NCBI GenBank assembly: GCA_046351325.1
Contig: JAXLYR010000001.1
Location: forward strand, 1,302,001-1,366,000
Direction: 5' to 3'
Source: Xiheicaenibacterium sp046351325
Lineage (GTDB): Bacteria > Myxococcota_A > Polyangia > Polyangiales > Polyangiaceae
DNA: 64,000 nucleotides
Part shown: positions 43,168-50,740 of the stretch, piece after piece
Position numbering within the stretch: the first letter of the stretch is position 1
Layout: the number at the start of each line of letters is the position of its first letter
Notes under the pieces: generated by a model
The model's database searches: none
What the model was told of the DNA's origin: nothing
What the model saw: only the letters and a program-made list of their open reading frames with translations
Program-made: the position numbers and the translations under genes

Positions 43168-45872
43168 GCCCCACACGCTTCGTCCTGCGGATTGGACCGC
43201 TCGGTCCGCCTGTCGTCGTCACCCACTCCTTCACCGGTCACGAGTCCCTATCGGCCAATTATACCTTCGAGGTCACGGTTACGAGCCCGCTGCCCCCGGC
43301 GGCCTTCGAACTCGCCGCGCTCGGCAGGCCTGCGATGTTCGCGATGCGCGCGGGCGGCGAGCAACGCGCCATTCGCGGGCTGGTGACCGGCCTCCGTGCG
43401 GAGGGTCAGCGAGCGCTCGGGACCGCCGCAGCGGGCGGGGCTTGGCACCAATACGTGGTTCGGATCTCGCCACGACTCGCGCTCCTCGAGCTGCGCCGAC
43501 GCTCGCGCATCTTCAGACGACAGCGCGTCGAAGAGGTCATCTTCGACGTGCTCCGTGAGCGGGGCATCCCCGCCGAGTTCGAACTCGAGGGCGAGCGCCC
43601 CGTGCGCGACTACATCACGCAATACGAGGAGAGCGACTACGAGTTCGTGCGCCGACTCGCGCGCGAGAACGCGATGCTCTTCTATTTTCGCCAGCCGATC
43701 CTGCCGCTCGACCAGCTCTTCTCCGTCGCGGAGGACGCGCTCGCTGGCGCCGGCCTCGGGTCCGATCTGACGACCGCGCTCGGGCTCGCCGCTGCGTCCT
43801 TCGCCGAGTCCAGCCTGGGACCCAGCGAGCGCGTCGTCTTCACGAACCGCGCCGCTTACGCGCGCCTAGGCGGCTTCGGGTGGGAGGGCTTGGCGATGAC
43901 CGCGCTCGAGGGCGCTGTCGAAATGCTCGGAGGCGCGCACGCCGAGATCGGTGGCCTCGACCTCGAGGCAGACGTCCCGGCGCCGGCGATAAGCTATCAA
44001 TCTGGGGGCTCGCTCACGGGGCAAGGCCGCGAGTTCATCTCGCAGTTCACTCCGGAGCAAGCGCTCAGGCCGACCGTCGCGGCCTTTCGTGACTACGATC
44101 CGGCGCGACCGCGCCAGCCGCTCGAGGCCTCGGCTCGCCCCGACGAGCGGCTGTCTTTGAATGTCACGGACGCCCCGCTCGCGGCGCTCCAGGGCCTCGC
44201 GGGCTCGGTCTTGGACCGCGTCCTCGAGCCGAGTGATCTCGAGGTCTACGAGCACGGCAGTCCGCACCTGTTCCCCGACTGGCGCTTCACCGAGACCGAG
44301 GCTCGCCGGATCCTCCTCGCCGAGCGTCGCAACCGGCGCACGGCGCGCGGAGAGAGCAACAGCGTGCGCCTCGCGCCGGGGCATCGCTTCGCGCTCGAGG
44401 AGCACCCCGATTTGGAGGCAAATGGCGATTACGCGATTGTCAGCGTCCAACACCACGGCTCGCAGGCCTTCGGCGGTGCCGCCGAGCCTGCTATCGACTA
44501 TCGCGCGCGCTTCGAGTGCGTGCCCGCCGCTGTGCCGTACGTGCCCGAGCGCGCCGCGCGCCGCGTCGTCCAATCGTGTTTGACGGCGACTGTCGTGGGC
44601 CCTCCGAACGAGGAGATCCACACGAACGAGCGCGGCGAGATCAAGGTCCTCTTCCATTGGGATCGCGAGGGTGAGGGTGAGGACACGAGCGCTTGGCTGC
44701 GGGTGCTCACACCTTGGGCGGGCACGGGCTGGGGCACGCAGATGCTGCCGCGCATCGGGATGGAGGTCGTCGTGGCCTTCGAGTCCGGTGACCCGGACAA
44801 GCCCATTGTCTTGGGCTCCGTTTACAACGGTGTCCATCCGACGCCGTTCACGCTCCCGCGCGACAAGACCATCTCGGGCATTCGCACGCGCTCGACCCCG
44901 AAGAGCGACGGCTACAACGAGCTGTCTTTTCAGGACGCCGCGGGCGAGGAGCGCATCTACGTCCGCGCGGAGCGCGACTACGACACTGTCGTCCGCCGCG
45001 ACCGGACCGCGGTCATACACGCCAATGAGAGCGTGGAGGTCAACGGCGACGCCAAGCTCGACGTTCGCGGTAACGATTATGTCAGCGTCGGTCGCCGCCG
45101 CGAGTCCGAGATCCAAGGCGACGACGCGCTCCTCGTGCGCGGCTCACGGACGACGAGGGTCCAAGCGAACCTCAACGAGACCGTGAGTGGAGACCGCCTG
45201 GGCCGAGTGGACGGCGCCTCGCGTGTCCAGATTGCGGGCCAGTCGCGCTCGGTCACGGAGAGCGACTCCATCCACGAAGTGCACGGCGCGGCGGCGCTCC
45301 TCGTAGGTCATTCCGAGAAGAAGCGCTCGCTCGCGGCGGTCGTGGAGGGCGACGCCCAGCTCTCCGCCTCCGAGGTGATCGACCTCGTCTCGCACAAAGA
45401 GATCGTGCTGCGCGTCGGGTCGAGCTCGATTCGAATCACCGACTGCGAGATCGAGATCGGCGCTCCAAAAGTGACCGTACGCGGCAAAGACGCGCGCCTG
45501 CTCCTGAAAGACGGCGAGGCGAAGCTCAAGGCGAAGTCGCTCGGACAGATCGTCTCCGAGGACAAGCTCGTCCTCTGTTCGTCGGGGGCGAGCTTGCTCC
45601 TCGGGAACGACGCGCAGCTCGGCGGCAATGCCATCAAGCTCACGTCGGGGACCTCGACGGTCGATACCATCCACGCCACCGAGCCGCGGCCCACGAAGAT
45701 CGAGCTCAAGGACGACCAGGGGCGCCCGATCCCCAATCAACCTTTCCGCATCGAGCTCGACGACGGGACCGTCTACGCCGGGTTCGTCGACCAACACGGC
45801 AAAGCGGAGGTCGACCTCGAGGGCAGCGGGACCATTCGCTTCCCCAACCTCGCGAGCGCCGAGCGCGCCTGA
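43164..45872 (+). CDS. vgrG: VgrG tip protein 1 with C-terminal extension
   Basis: The 902-residue product has the Gp27-like N-terminal domain (PVVVTHSFTGHESLSANYTF, the QYEESDYEFVRRLARENAM segment), the Gp5-type OB-fold (GEIKVLFHWDREGEGE, WAGTGWGTQMLPRIGMEVVV, DPDKPIVLGSVYNGVHPTPF), and a repetitive beta-prism region (VNGDAKLDVRGNDYVSVG). The last 60 residues (IELKDDQGRPIPNQPFRIEL, VYAGFVDQHGKAEVDL) are a TTR/Ig-like domain added to the spike, likely an adaptor or cargo-docking site. It trimerises at the tip of the T6SS tube. The central insertion of about 70 residues (near 195-275) is unusual. It lies between the LysM-type gene and the radical SAM gene. Confidence 0.95.
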   Translation: MSPTRFVLRIGPLGPPVVVTHSFTGHESLSANYTFEVTVTSPLPPAAFELAALGRPAMFAMRAGGEQRAIRGLVTGLRAEGQRALGTAAAGGAWHQYVVRISPRLALLELRRRSRIFRRQRVEEVIFDVLRERGIPAEFELEGERPVRDYITQYEESDYEFVRRLARENAMLFYFRQPILPLDQLFSVAEDALAGAGLGSDLTTALGLAAASFAESSLGPSERVVFTNRAAYARLGGFGWEGLAMTALEGAVEMLGGAHAEIGGLDLEADVPAPAISYQSGGSLTGQGREFISQFTPEQALRPTVAAFRDYDPARPRQPLEASARPDERLSLNVTDAPLAALQGLAGSVLDRVLEPSDLEVYEHGSPHLFPDWRFTETEARRILLAERRNRRTARGESNSVRLAPGHRFALEEHPDLEANGDYAIVSVQHHGSQAFGGAAEPAIDYRARFECVPAAVPYVPERAARRVVQSCLTATVVGPPNEEIHTNERGEIKVLFHWDREGEGEDTSAWLRVLTPWAGTGWGTQMLPRIGMEVVVAFESGDPDKPIVLGSVYNGVHPTPFTLPRDKTISGIRTRSTPKSDGYNELSFQDAAGEERIYVRAERDYDTVVRRDRTAVIHANESVEVNGDAKLDVRGNDYVSVGRRRESEIQGDDALLVRGSRTTRVQANLNETVSGDRLGRVDGASRVQIAGQSRSVTESDSIHEVHGAAALLVGHSEKKRSLAAVVEGDAQLSASEVIDLVSHKEIVLRVGSSSIRITDCEIEIGAPKVTVRGKDARLLLKDGEAKLKAKSLGQIVSEDKLVLCSSGASLLLGNDAQLGGNAIKLTSGTSTVDTIHATEPRPTKIELKDDQGRPIPNQPFRIELDDGTVYAGFVDQHGKAEVDLEGSGTIRFPNLASAERA

Positions 45873-45874
45873 TC

Positions 45875-47425
45875 ATGAAGCGCAGCCTGTCGGTTTTCAC
45901 GCCGCGCTTCTTCCCCGCTTATGTGGTTTGGGAGCTCACGCTCGCGTGTGACCACGCCTGTCGGCATTGCGGATCACGCGCTCGAGTGGCGCGCGATGGA
46001 GAGCTCACTACCGAGGAAGCGCTCTCCGTGGCGCGCGAGCTTGCACCGCTCGGAGCGCGCGACGTGACCTTGATCGGGGGCGAGGCCTACTTGCATCCAG
46101 GCTTCCTCGAGATCGCCCGGGTGCTCCGCTCGACCGGTGTCCGCGTCGCGATCACGACAGGTGGTCTCGGCATTTCGGCCGAGCTCGCGCGTGCGATGCG
46201 CGAGGCCGGCGTCGAGCGCGCGAGCGTGAGCGTCGACGGGCTCGCGGCCTCGCACGATCGGCTGCGCGGCAGGCGCGGGAGCTTCGCGGGTGCGATGGCG
46301 GCCATCGCAGCGCTCGACGACGTTGGGGTGCGCGTGTCGGTGAACACCAACATCAACCGCCTGAATCGCCGCGAGCTCGAGGCCCTCTACGACGACCATT
46401 TGAAGCCCGCGGGTATCGTTGCCTGGCAGGTTCAGCTCACCGCACCGATCGGCCGGGCGGCCGATCGTGCGGCGCTCATGCTCCAACCCTGGGAGCTCCT
46501 CGAGCTCGTCCCGCGGATCGTCGGCTTGAAGGAGAGAGCGCGCGCGGACGGCATTCTCCTCATGCCGGCGAACAACCTCGGATACTTCGGTCCCGAAGAG
46601 GGGCGCCTGCGAACGCCGAAGGGCGACGTCCGCGACCACTTTCAAGGTTGTCAGGCAGGGCGATTCGTCCTCGGCATCGAATCTCACGGCCGCGTGAAGG
46701 GCTGCCCGTCCCTCGACGCGGCGGCGTTCGGCGGCGGGAACGTCCGCGATACCTCGCTCGCGACGCTGTGGGCGTCACGGGAGATCGGCTTCGCGAGGGA
46801 GCGATCGCGCGCAGACCTATGGGGGTATTGCGCGACTTGCCCCTTCGCGAACGTCTGCCTCGGGGGCTGCACGTTCACGGCGCACGCCGTCCTCGGTCGG
46901 CCCGGCAACAACCCCTATTGCCAATTCCGCGCGCTGGATTTTGCCGCACGTGGACTGCGAGAGCGCCTCGTGCCGAGGTCGGCGCCACGCGGCGCGCCCT
47001 TCGACGCCGGAACCTTCGACATTGTTATAGAGCGTAGCGACGCCCCGGACGAAGAGCTGCCCGCGCACGATCTGGTGCGGATTCGCAGGGCGCCCGCGGC
47101 GCTCGAATCAAGCGCTGGGGTGAACGACGATCTTGCCCGTGACGCTGCCCGCGACGAGCGAGTCGATCGCGGCGGGCACCGCGGCGAGCCCGACGGAGCG
47201 ATCGACGAGCGCGCGGAGCTTGCCAGCCTCGGCGAGAGCCGCGACGCGCTCGAGGCTCTCGAACTCCTCGCGCGCCGCCATCATGATGAAGCGCTGCTTG
47301 ACGAAGGGCGCGAGGGCGAACGCGAGGAGCTGGCGCTCGAAGCCCGCGGTGAAGTCGCCGCCGTTCTCACCACCGACGAAGACGAGTCGACCCGTCGGGG
47401 TGAGCGCGCGACGCAGGCGGCGTAG
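45875..47425 (+). CDS. Radical SAM/SPASM enzyme in VgrG operon
   Basis: It starts 2 bases after the vgrG1 stop. The radical SAM cluster motif is C25-x3-C29-x2-C32, and the auxiliary SPASM cysteines are at about 259, 277, 319, 322, 328, 332 and 349 in the family pattern C-x2-C-x5-C-x3-C then C (CATCPFANVCLGGC). SPASM enzymes usually modify peptides or proteins, as in RiPP maturation and anaerobic sulfatase activation. Similarity ends near residue 410 (base about 47100); the last 105 codons run antisense over the alcohol dehydrogenase gene. Inferred role: radical chemistry on a T6SS cargo or on VgrG. Confidence 0.85.
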   Translation: MKRSLSVFTPRFFPAYVVWELTLACDHACRHCGSRARVARDGELTTEEALSVARELAPLGARDVTLIGGEAYLHPGFLEIARVLRSTGVRVAITTGGLGISAELARAMREAGVERASVSVDGLAASHDRLRGRRGSFAGAMAAIAALDDVGVRVSVNTNINRLNRRELEALYDDHLKPAGIVAWQVQLTAPIGRAADRAALMLQPWELLELVPRIVGLKERARADGILLMPANNLGYFGPEEGRLRTPKGDVRDHFQGCQAGRFVLGIESHGRVKGCPSLDAAAFGGGNVRDTSLATLWASREIGFARERSRADLWGYCATCPFANVCLGGCTFTAHAVLGRPGNNPYCQFRALDFAARGLRERLVPRSAPRGAPFDAGTFDIVIERSDAPDEELPAHDLVRIRRAPAALESSAGVNDDLARDAARDERVDRGGHRGEPDGAIDERAELASLGESRDALEALELLARRHHDEALLDEGREGEREELALEARGEVAAVLTTDEDESTRRGERATQAA

Positions 47426-48148
47426 CTTGGTGTTGCCGCCGACGTCGAGGATGACGTCATAGCGCACGCTGCCGTCGGTGAAGTCGGCGCGCTCGTAGTC
47501 GATGACCTGATCGGCGCCGAGCGCGCGCACGGCCTCGACCTTCGAGCCGCGGCACACCGCGGTGACCTCCACGCCGAGCGACTTGGCGATTTGGACTGCG
47601 TAGGTGCCGACGCCGCCCGAGGCCCCGATGATGAGCACGCGCTCGCCCACGCGCAATGCAGCCTTGTCGAGGGCCTGCAATGCCGTGATCGCAGAGACGC
47701 CGAGCACCGCGGCCTGATCACGAGAGATGGTGGCGGGGCGGAGGGCGAGCTTGTCCGCGCGAGCGGTCGCGAACTCCGCGTAAGAGCCGTTGCCGATGCC
47801 GAAGACCTCATCACCGACGCGGAAGCGCGTCACGCCGGGGCCGACCTCGACCACGGTGCCCGCGAGGTCGAGGCCAGGGACGCGCTGCTTCGGCGCGAAG
47901 AACCCGAAGCCCATGAGCCGCATCAGATAAGGCCGCCCCGTCATCAAGTGCCAAGTCCCGCGGTCGATGCCGGCGGCGTGGACCCGCACCAAGACCTCAC
48001 CCGAGCCGGGCGTGGGGCGCGCCGTCGTGCCCAAGCGAAGCACGTCGCTCGACCCGTAAGCGGACTGCAAGAGAGCGCGCATGGGCTCGGCCTGCTCGAG
48101 GGTCGCGGCGTGGTTTTGGGCGGACAGGGACGGGGTCGTAGCGGTCAT
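47108..48148 (-). CDS. Zinc-free medium-chain NAD(P)-dependent alcohol/quinone reductase
   Basis: The 346-residue product is an MDR-superfamily quinone-oxidoreductase-like enzyme: VRVHAAGIDRGTWHLMTGRP, GLDLAGTVVEVGPGVTRFRV, the NADPH motif GASGGVGTYAVQIAKSLGV, and YDVILDVGGNTKLRRL. No catalytic or structural zinc cysteines are present, as in QOR-type members. It probably reduces reactive enones or quinones with NADPH. It is divergent from a TetR gene, with two operator-like palindromes between them, so it is a likely target of that repressor. Its 3' end overlaps the antisense extension of the radical SAM frame. Confidence 0.87.
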   Translation of the reverse strand: MTATTPSLSAQNHAATLEQAEPMRALLQSAYGSSDVLRLGTTARPTPGSGEVLVRVHAAGIDRGTWHLMTGRPYLMRLMGFGFFAPKQRVPGLDLAGTVVEVGPGVTRFRVGDEVFGIGNGSYAEFATARADKLALRPATISRDQAAVLGVSAITALQALDKAALRVGERVLIIGASGGVGTYAVQIAKSLGVEVTAVCRGSKVEAVRALGADQVIDYERADFTDGSVRYDVILDVGGNTKLRRLRRALTPTGRLVFVGGENGGDFTAGFERQLLAFALAPFVKQRFIMMAAREEFESLERVAALAEAGKLRALVDRSVGLAAVPAAIDSLVAGSVTGKIVVHPSA

Positions 48149-48170
48149 GGGTGGGGGCTCCTTGATTTGG

Positions 48171-48185
48171 CCTTACGCAGTAAGG
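48171..48185. promoter_or_regulatory. TetR operator half 1
   Basis: CCTTAC-GCA-GTAAGG, a perfect 6-bp palindrome with a 3-base spacer, 22 bases upstream of the reductase start codon. An identical half-site pair occurs 35 bases away. Confidence 0.8.
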
Positions 48186-48205
48186 TTGCGCGACACACAA
48201 TTGAG

Positions 48206-48220
48206 CCTTACAAGGTAAGG
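48206..48220. promoter_or_regulatory. TetR operator half 2
   Basis: CCTTAC-AAG-GTAAGG, the same half-sites as the operator at 48171-48185, 12 bases before the TetR start codon. Centres are 35 bases apart. The arrangement would let the TetR protein control both divergent genes. Confidence 0.8.
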
Positions 48221-48232
48221 TGTCAAGACGTG

Positions 48233-48955
48233 ATGGCACCGAAAGAGAAAAAAATGTCGAGGCCGCGCGGAAAGAAGGCGGACCGAGAGCCGGTGACCCG
48301 CGAGCGGGCGCTCCGCGTGGCGATGGGCCTCGCCGACGCGGAGGGGATCGCCGAGCTGACCATGCGCAGGCTCGCGGACGCGCTCGGCGTCGAGGCGATG
48401 TCGCTCTACCACCATGTCCCGAACAAGGACGCGATCCTCGACGGCATGATCGATATCGTGTTCTCGGAGATCGAGCTGCCCCGACGCGACGTCGACTGGC
48501 AGACCGCGCTGCGAGGCCGCATCGCCTCCGTCCGCGCAGTCCTGCTGCGCCATCCATGGGCGATCCGGCTCATGGAGTCGCGTCGTGCTCCTGGCCCCGC
48601 GACCCTGGGGCATCACGACGCGATGCTCGGTTGTCTGCGTGGTGGCGGCTTCTCCATCCCCCTCGCGGCGCACGCATATGCCCTCTGCGACGCGTTCGTT
48701 TACGGCTTCGTGCACACGGAGCTCAACCTGCCCTTCCAGTCGAGCAGCGAGACCCAAGAAGTCGCCGGCGAGATCTTTCGCGCGATGCCGGCGGGCGCTT
48801 ATCCGCACCTCGCCGAGCTCGCCATCGAGCACGTGCTGCGCCCTGGCTATTCCTATTCGAACGAGTTCGAGTTCGGTCTCGAGCTGATCCTCGACGGGCT
48901 CGCGCGCTCGCTCGCGGCCGAGCGCCAGGCCCACAAGCGCGGGCCTGGCCACTGA
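48233..48955 (+). CDS. TetR family regulator with tetracycline-repressor-like C-terminal domain
   Basis: The 240-residue product has an N-terminal HTH (ALRVAMGLADAEGIAELTMR, ADALGVEAMSLYHHVPNK) and a C-terminal domain of the TetR_C_1 type (ALRGRIASVRAVLLRHPWAI, HDAMLGCLRGGGFSIPLAAH). The YHHVPNK ending and the Asp-rich helix 5 are usual for this class, which responds to drugs or small hydrophobic compounds. The ATG at 48233 follows the second operator by 12 bases; a GTG lies one codon earlier. It should repress itself and the divergent reductase gene. Confidence 0.9.
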   Translation: MAPKEKKMSRPRGKKADREPVTRERALRVAMGLADAEGIAELTMRRLADALGVEAMSLYHHVPNKDAILDGMIDIVFSEIELPRRDVDWQTALRGRIASVRAVLLRHPWAIRLMESRRAPGPATLGHHDAMLGCLRGGGFSIPLAAHAYALCDAFVYGFVHTELNLPFQSSSETQEVAGEIFRAMPAGAYPHLAELAIEHVLRPGYSYSNEFEFGLELILDGLARSLAAERQAHKRGPGH

Positions 48956-48958
48956 CGC

Positions 48959-50710
48959 TCAGCGCTTCTTGCTTTTGGCCTGTTTCGCGGCTGCCGCCTC
49001 CGCGGCCTTCGCCTTCTTCGCGGCCTCTTTGTCGGCTTTGGCTTTGGCGCGGGCGATGGCCTTGGGCCCGAGCTTCACGTGCGACTCCGAATAGAAGAGC
49101 TCGGGGAAACAGCAGCGTAGGCGCGAGACCCCGCCGAACGACTTGAAGTGCTCTTTGCCTTGTTCGGCGAGCATCGCGGGCGTCAGGTCTTCGGCTTTTT
49201 CCTTGGGAGAAGACCCGCGCAAGATCAGATAGGCAAAGCGATAGTCGCTGCTGCCCGCGGTCTTGAACTCGTCGCGGGTCATGAACTTGCGCGGGTCGCG
49301 ATCGCCATACATCCCGAGGAGCTTGCGCAGCATCGGGGTGCCCTCGCCAGTCGTCGAGCCGCCGCACTCGTAGACGATCGCGAAGGCAGCTTTGAGCTTC
49401 TTCTCCCCGCGCGGGACGAGCGAGACGAGCGCGATGTCGCCTTTCATCTCGTTCACCAGCGCCTTACCGGCCTTGGCGCTCAGCTTCTTGCGGGCGTCAC
49501 CTACGTTGTAGGGCGGGACGCTTATGGCGGGGAGCTCGAGCGGGTTGATGGGCATCCCAGCCTTCGAGATGAAATAGCCTTTATACGGGCCCGACATACG
49601 GACATAGGGGCGCCCCTGGTGGTCGGACTTCAGCCCATCCCATTTGGGGGGCTCTTTGTCTTTCTTGGCCGGTGCGTGGTAGAGCGCGCTCTCCAACGCG
49701 TCGGCGATACCCATCTTGAGCGCGCCCTTCGCGTCCCGAACGTCTTTGAACTCGGGGTCGTCGGACGTGATCTTCGCGCCCGTGTCCTCGCGTATGAACC
49801 AAATCTTCGAGGCCTTCTTGGCGGGGAATTTCAGATAGCCGTTCTTCTCGTCGAAGTCGTGCCGGAGCTCGCCCTTCTCATCGTAGCTGTCGGCGTAACC
49901 GGGTATCTCGATCTGCTTCTGCCCCTCCTTGGGCTTGCGCGGGCGCTTGAGGTTGTTGCGCATGTAAGCGAGGTCTCGCGCTGTCGGCCCGTACGCATTG
50001 GGTGCTCCGTCGACGTCGAGCGCCAGGTGGCCTCGATAGAAGTAAGCGTCGTGCGTCCGGTGGAGGAGGATCCCGTCTTTGTTCTGTTCGTAGACCTCGG
50101 CCAGGTCGGCACAGCTCGGTAAAGTGATGGTCGACGCGGCCTCGCGCTTGACGAACTTCGGGATCGACTCCGCGGACGTGAGCTTGGCTTCGTCCGCCGC
50201 GCGCTCGTTCGCACGCGCCGCGCGGTCGAGCGCCTCGGACGGCTTCTTGGACTTCTCTTTGTCCTTTTGGGCTTGGTATTGAGCCTGCTTTGCTGCTGCG
50301 ACCTTGGCCGCAGCGGCCGCCGTGGCCTCGAGCTTTTGCAGCTGCGTGTGCGAGTGCCAGAACTCGTAGGACTTGCCCTTCGTCAGGATGAGCGGCTTCT
50401 TGCGGTCTGGCGTCGGGTCGGTCGGCGAGGTCGTGCGGTAAGCGCGCCCAGCCTCGTCGATCACGTACTCGATTGTAAGCTGGGGCGCGGCCGCGGTCGG
50501 GTCGCGCACGTAGACGAAGACCTTGCCGAGCTCGAGCTCGACGAGGGCGGCGTCGACCGCACCAGCGTCCGGGGTGAGCGAAGACTCGCCCTCGAGCGTG
50601 GAATCTTTGTCGTGCTCGTAGTCGAGCGTGATGCCCACGAAGCCCACGCGGAAGGTGGGCGTGAGCGCCTCGACGTGGGGCTTTGCCGTGCTCTCGGTAT
50701 CGTCGGCCAT
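48959..50710 (-). CDS. Candidate T6SS effector with GH75 chitosanase-like fold
   Basis: The 583-residue product follows vgrG2 by 30 bases. Residues 1 to about 140 form a beta-rich N-terminal domain, then a Lys/Ala coiled segment. From about residue 205 the sequence follows GH75 chitosanases: GHLALDVDGAPNAYGPTARD near 230, GRPYVRMSGPYKGYFIS, LELPAISVPPYN, KGDIALVSLVP, and near 442-455 AIVYECGGSTTGEGTPML. In GH75 the catalytic acids lie in the motif corresponding to YECGG and GEG; the first is Glu here instead of Asp. A wall- or glycan-degrading T6SS toxin is inferred. No immunity gene is obvious. The C-terminus is a Lys/Ala-rich tail. Confidence 0.6.
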   Translation of the reverse strand: MADDTESTAKPHVEALTPTFRVGFVGITLDYEHDKDSTLEGESSLTPDAGAVDAALVELELGKVFVYVRDPTAAAPQLTIEYVIDEAGRAYRTTSPTDPTPDRKKPLILTKGKSYEFWHSHTQLQKLEATAAAAAKVAAAKQAQYQAQKDKEKSKKPSEALDRAARANERAADEAKLTSAESIPKFVKREAASTITLPSCADLAEVYEQNKDGILLHRTHDAYFYRGHLALDVDGAPNAYGPTARDLAYMRNNLKRPRKPKEGQKQIEIPGYADSYDEKGELRHDFDEKNGYLKFPAKKASKIWFIREDTGAKITSDDPEFKDVRDAKGALKMGIADALESALYHAPAKKDKEPPKWDGLKSDHQGRPYVRMSGPYKGYFISKAGMPINPLELPAISVPPYNVGDARKKLSAKAGKALVNEMKGDIALVSLVPRGEKKLKAAFAIVYECGGSTTGEGTPMLRKLLGMYGDRDPRKFMTRDEFKTAGSSDYRFAYLILRGSSPKEKAEDLTPAMLAEQGKEHFKSFGGVSRLRCCFPELFYSESHVKLGPKAIARAKAKADKEAAKKAKAAEAAAAKQAKSKKR

Positions 50711-50740
50711 ATTGCTGTCTCGTGCCTTTCTTACAGGCTG

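Noticed and set aside
47591..48232. N-terminal extension of the TetR protein to base 47591
   Set aside because: The extension is antisense to the reductase gene and would cross the operator palindromes; the ATG at 48233 fits the family length.
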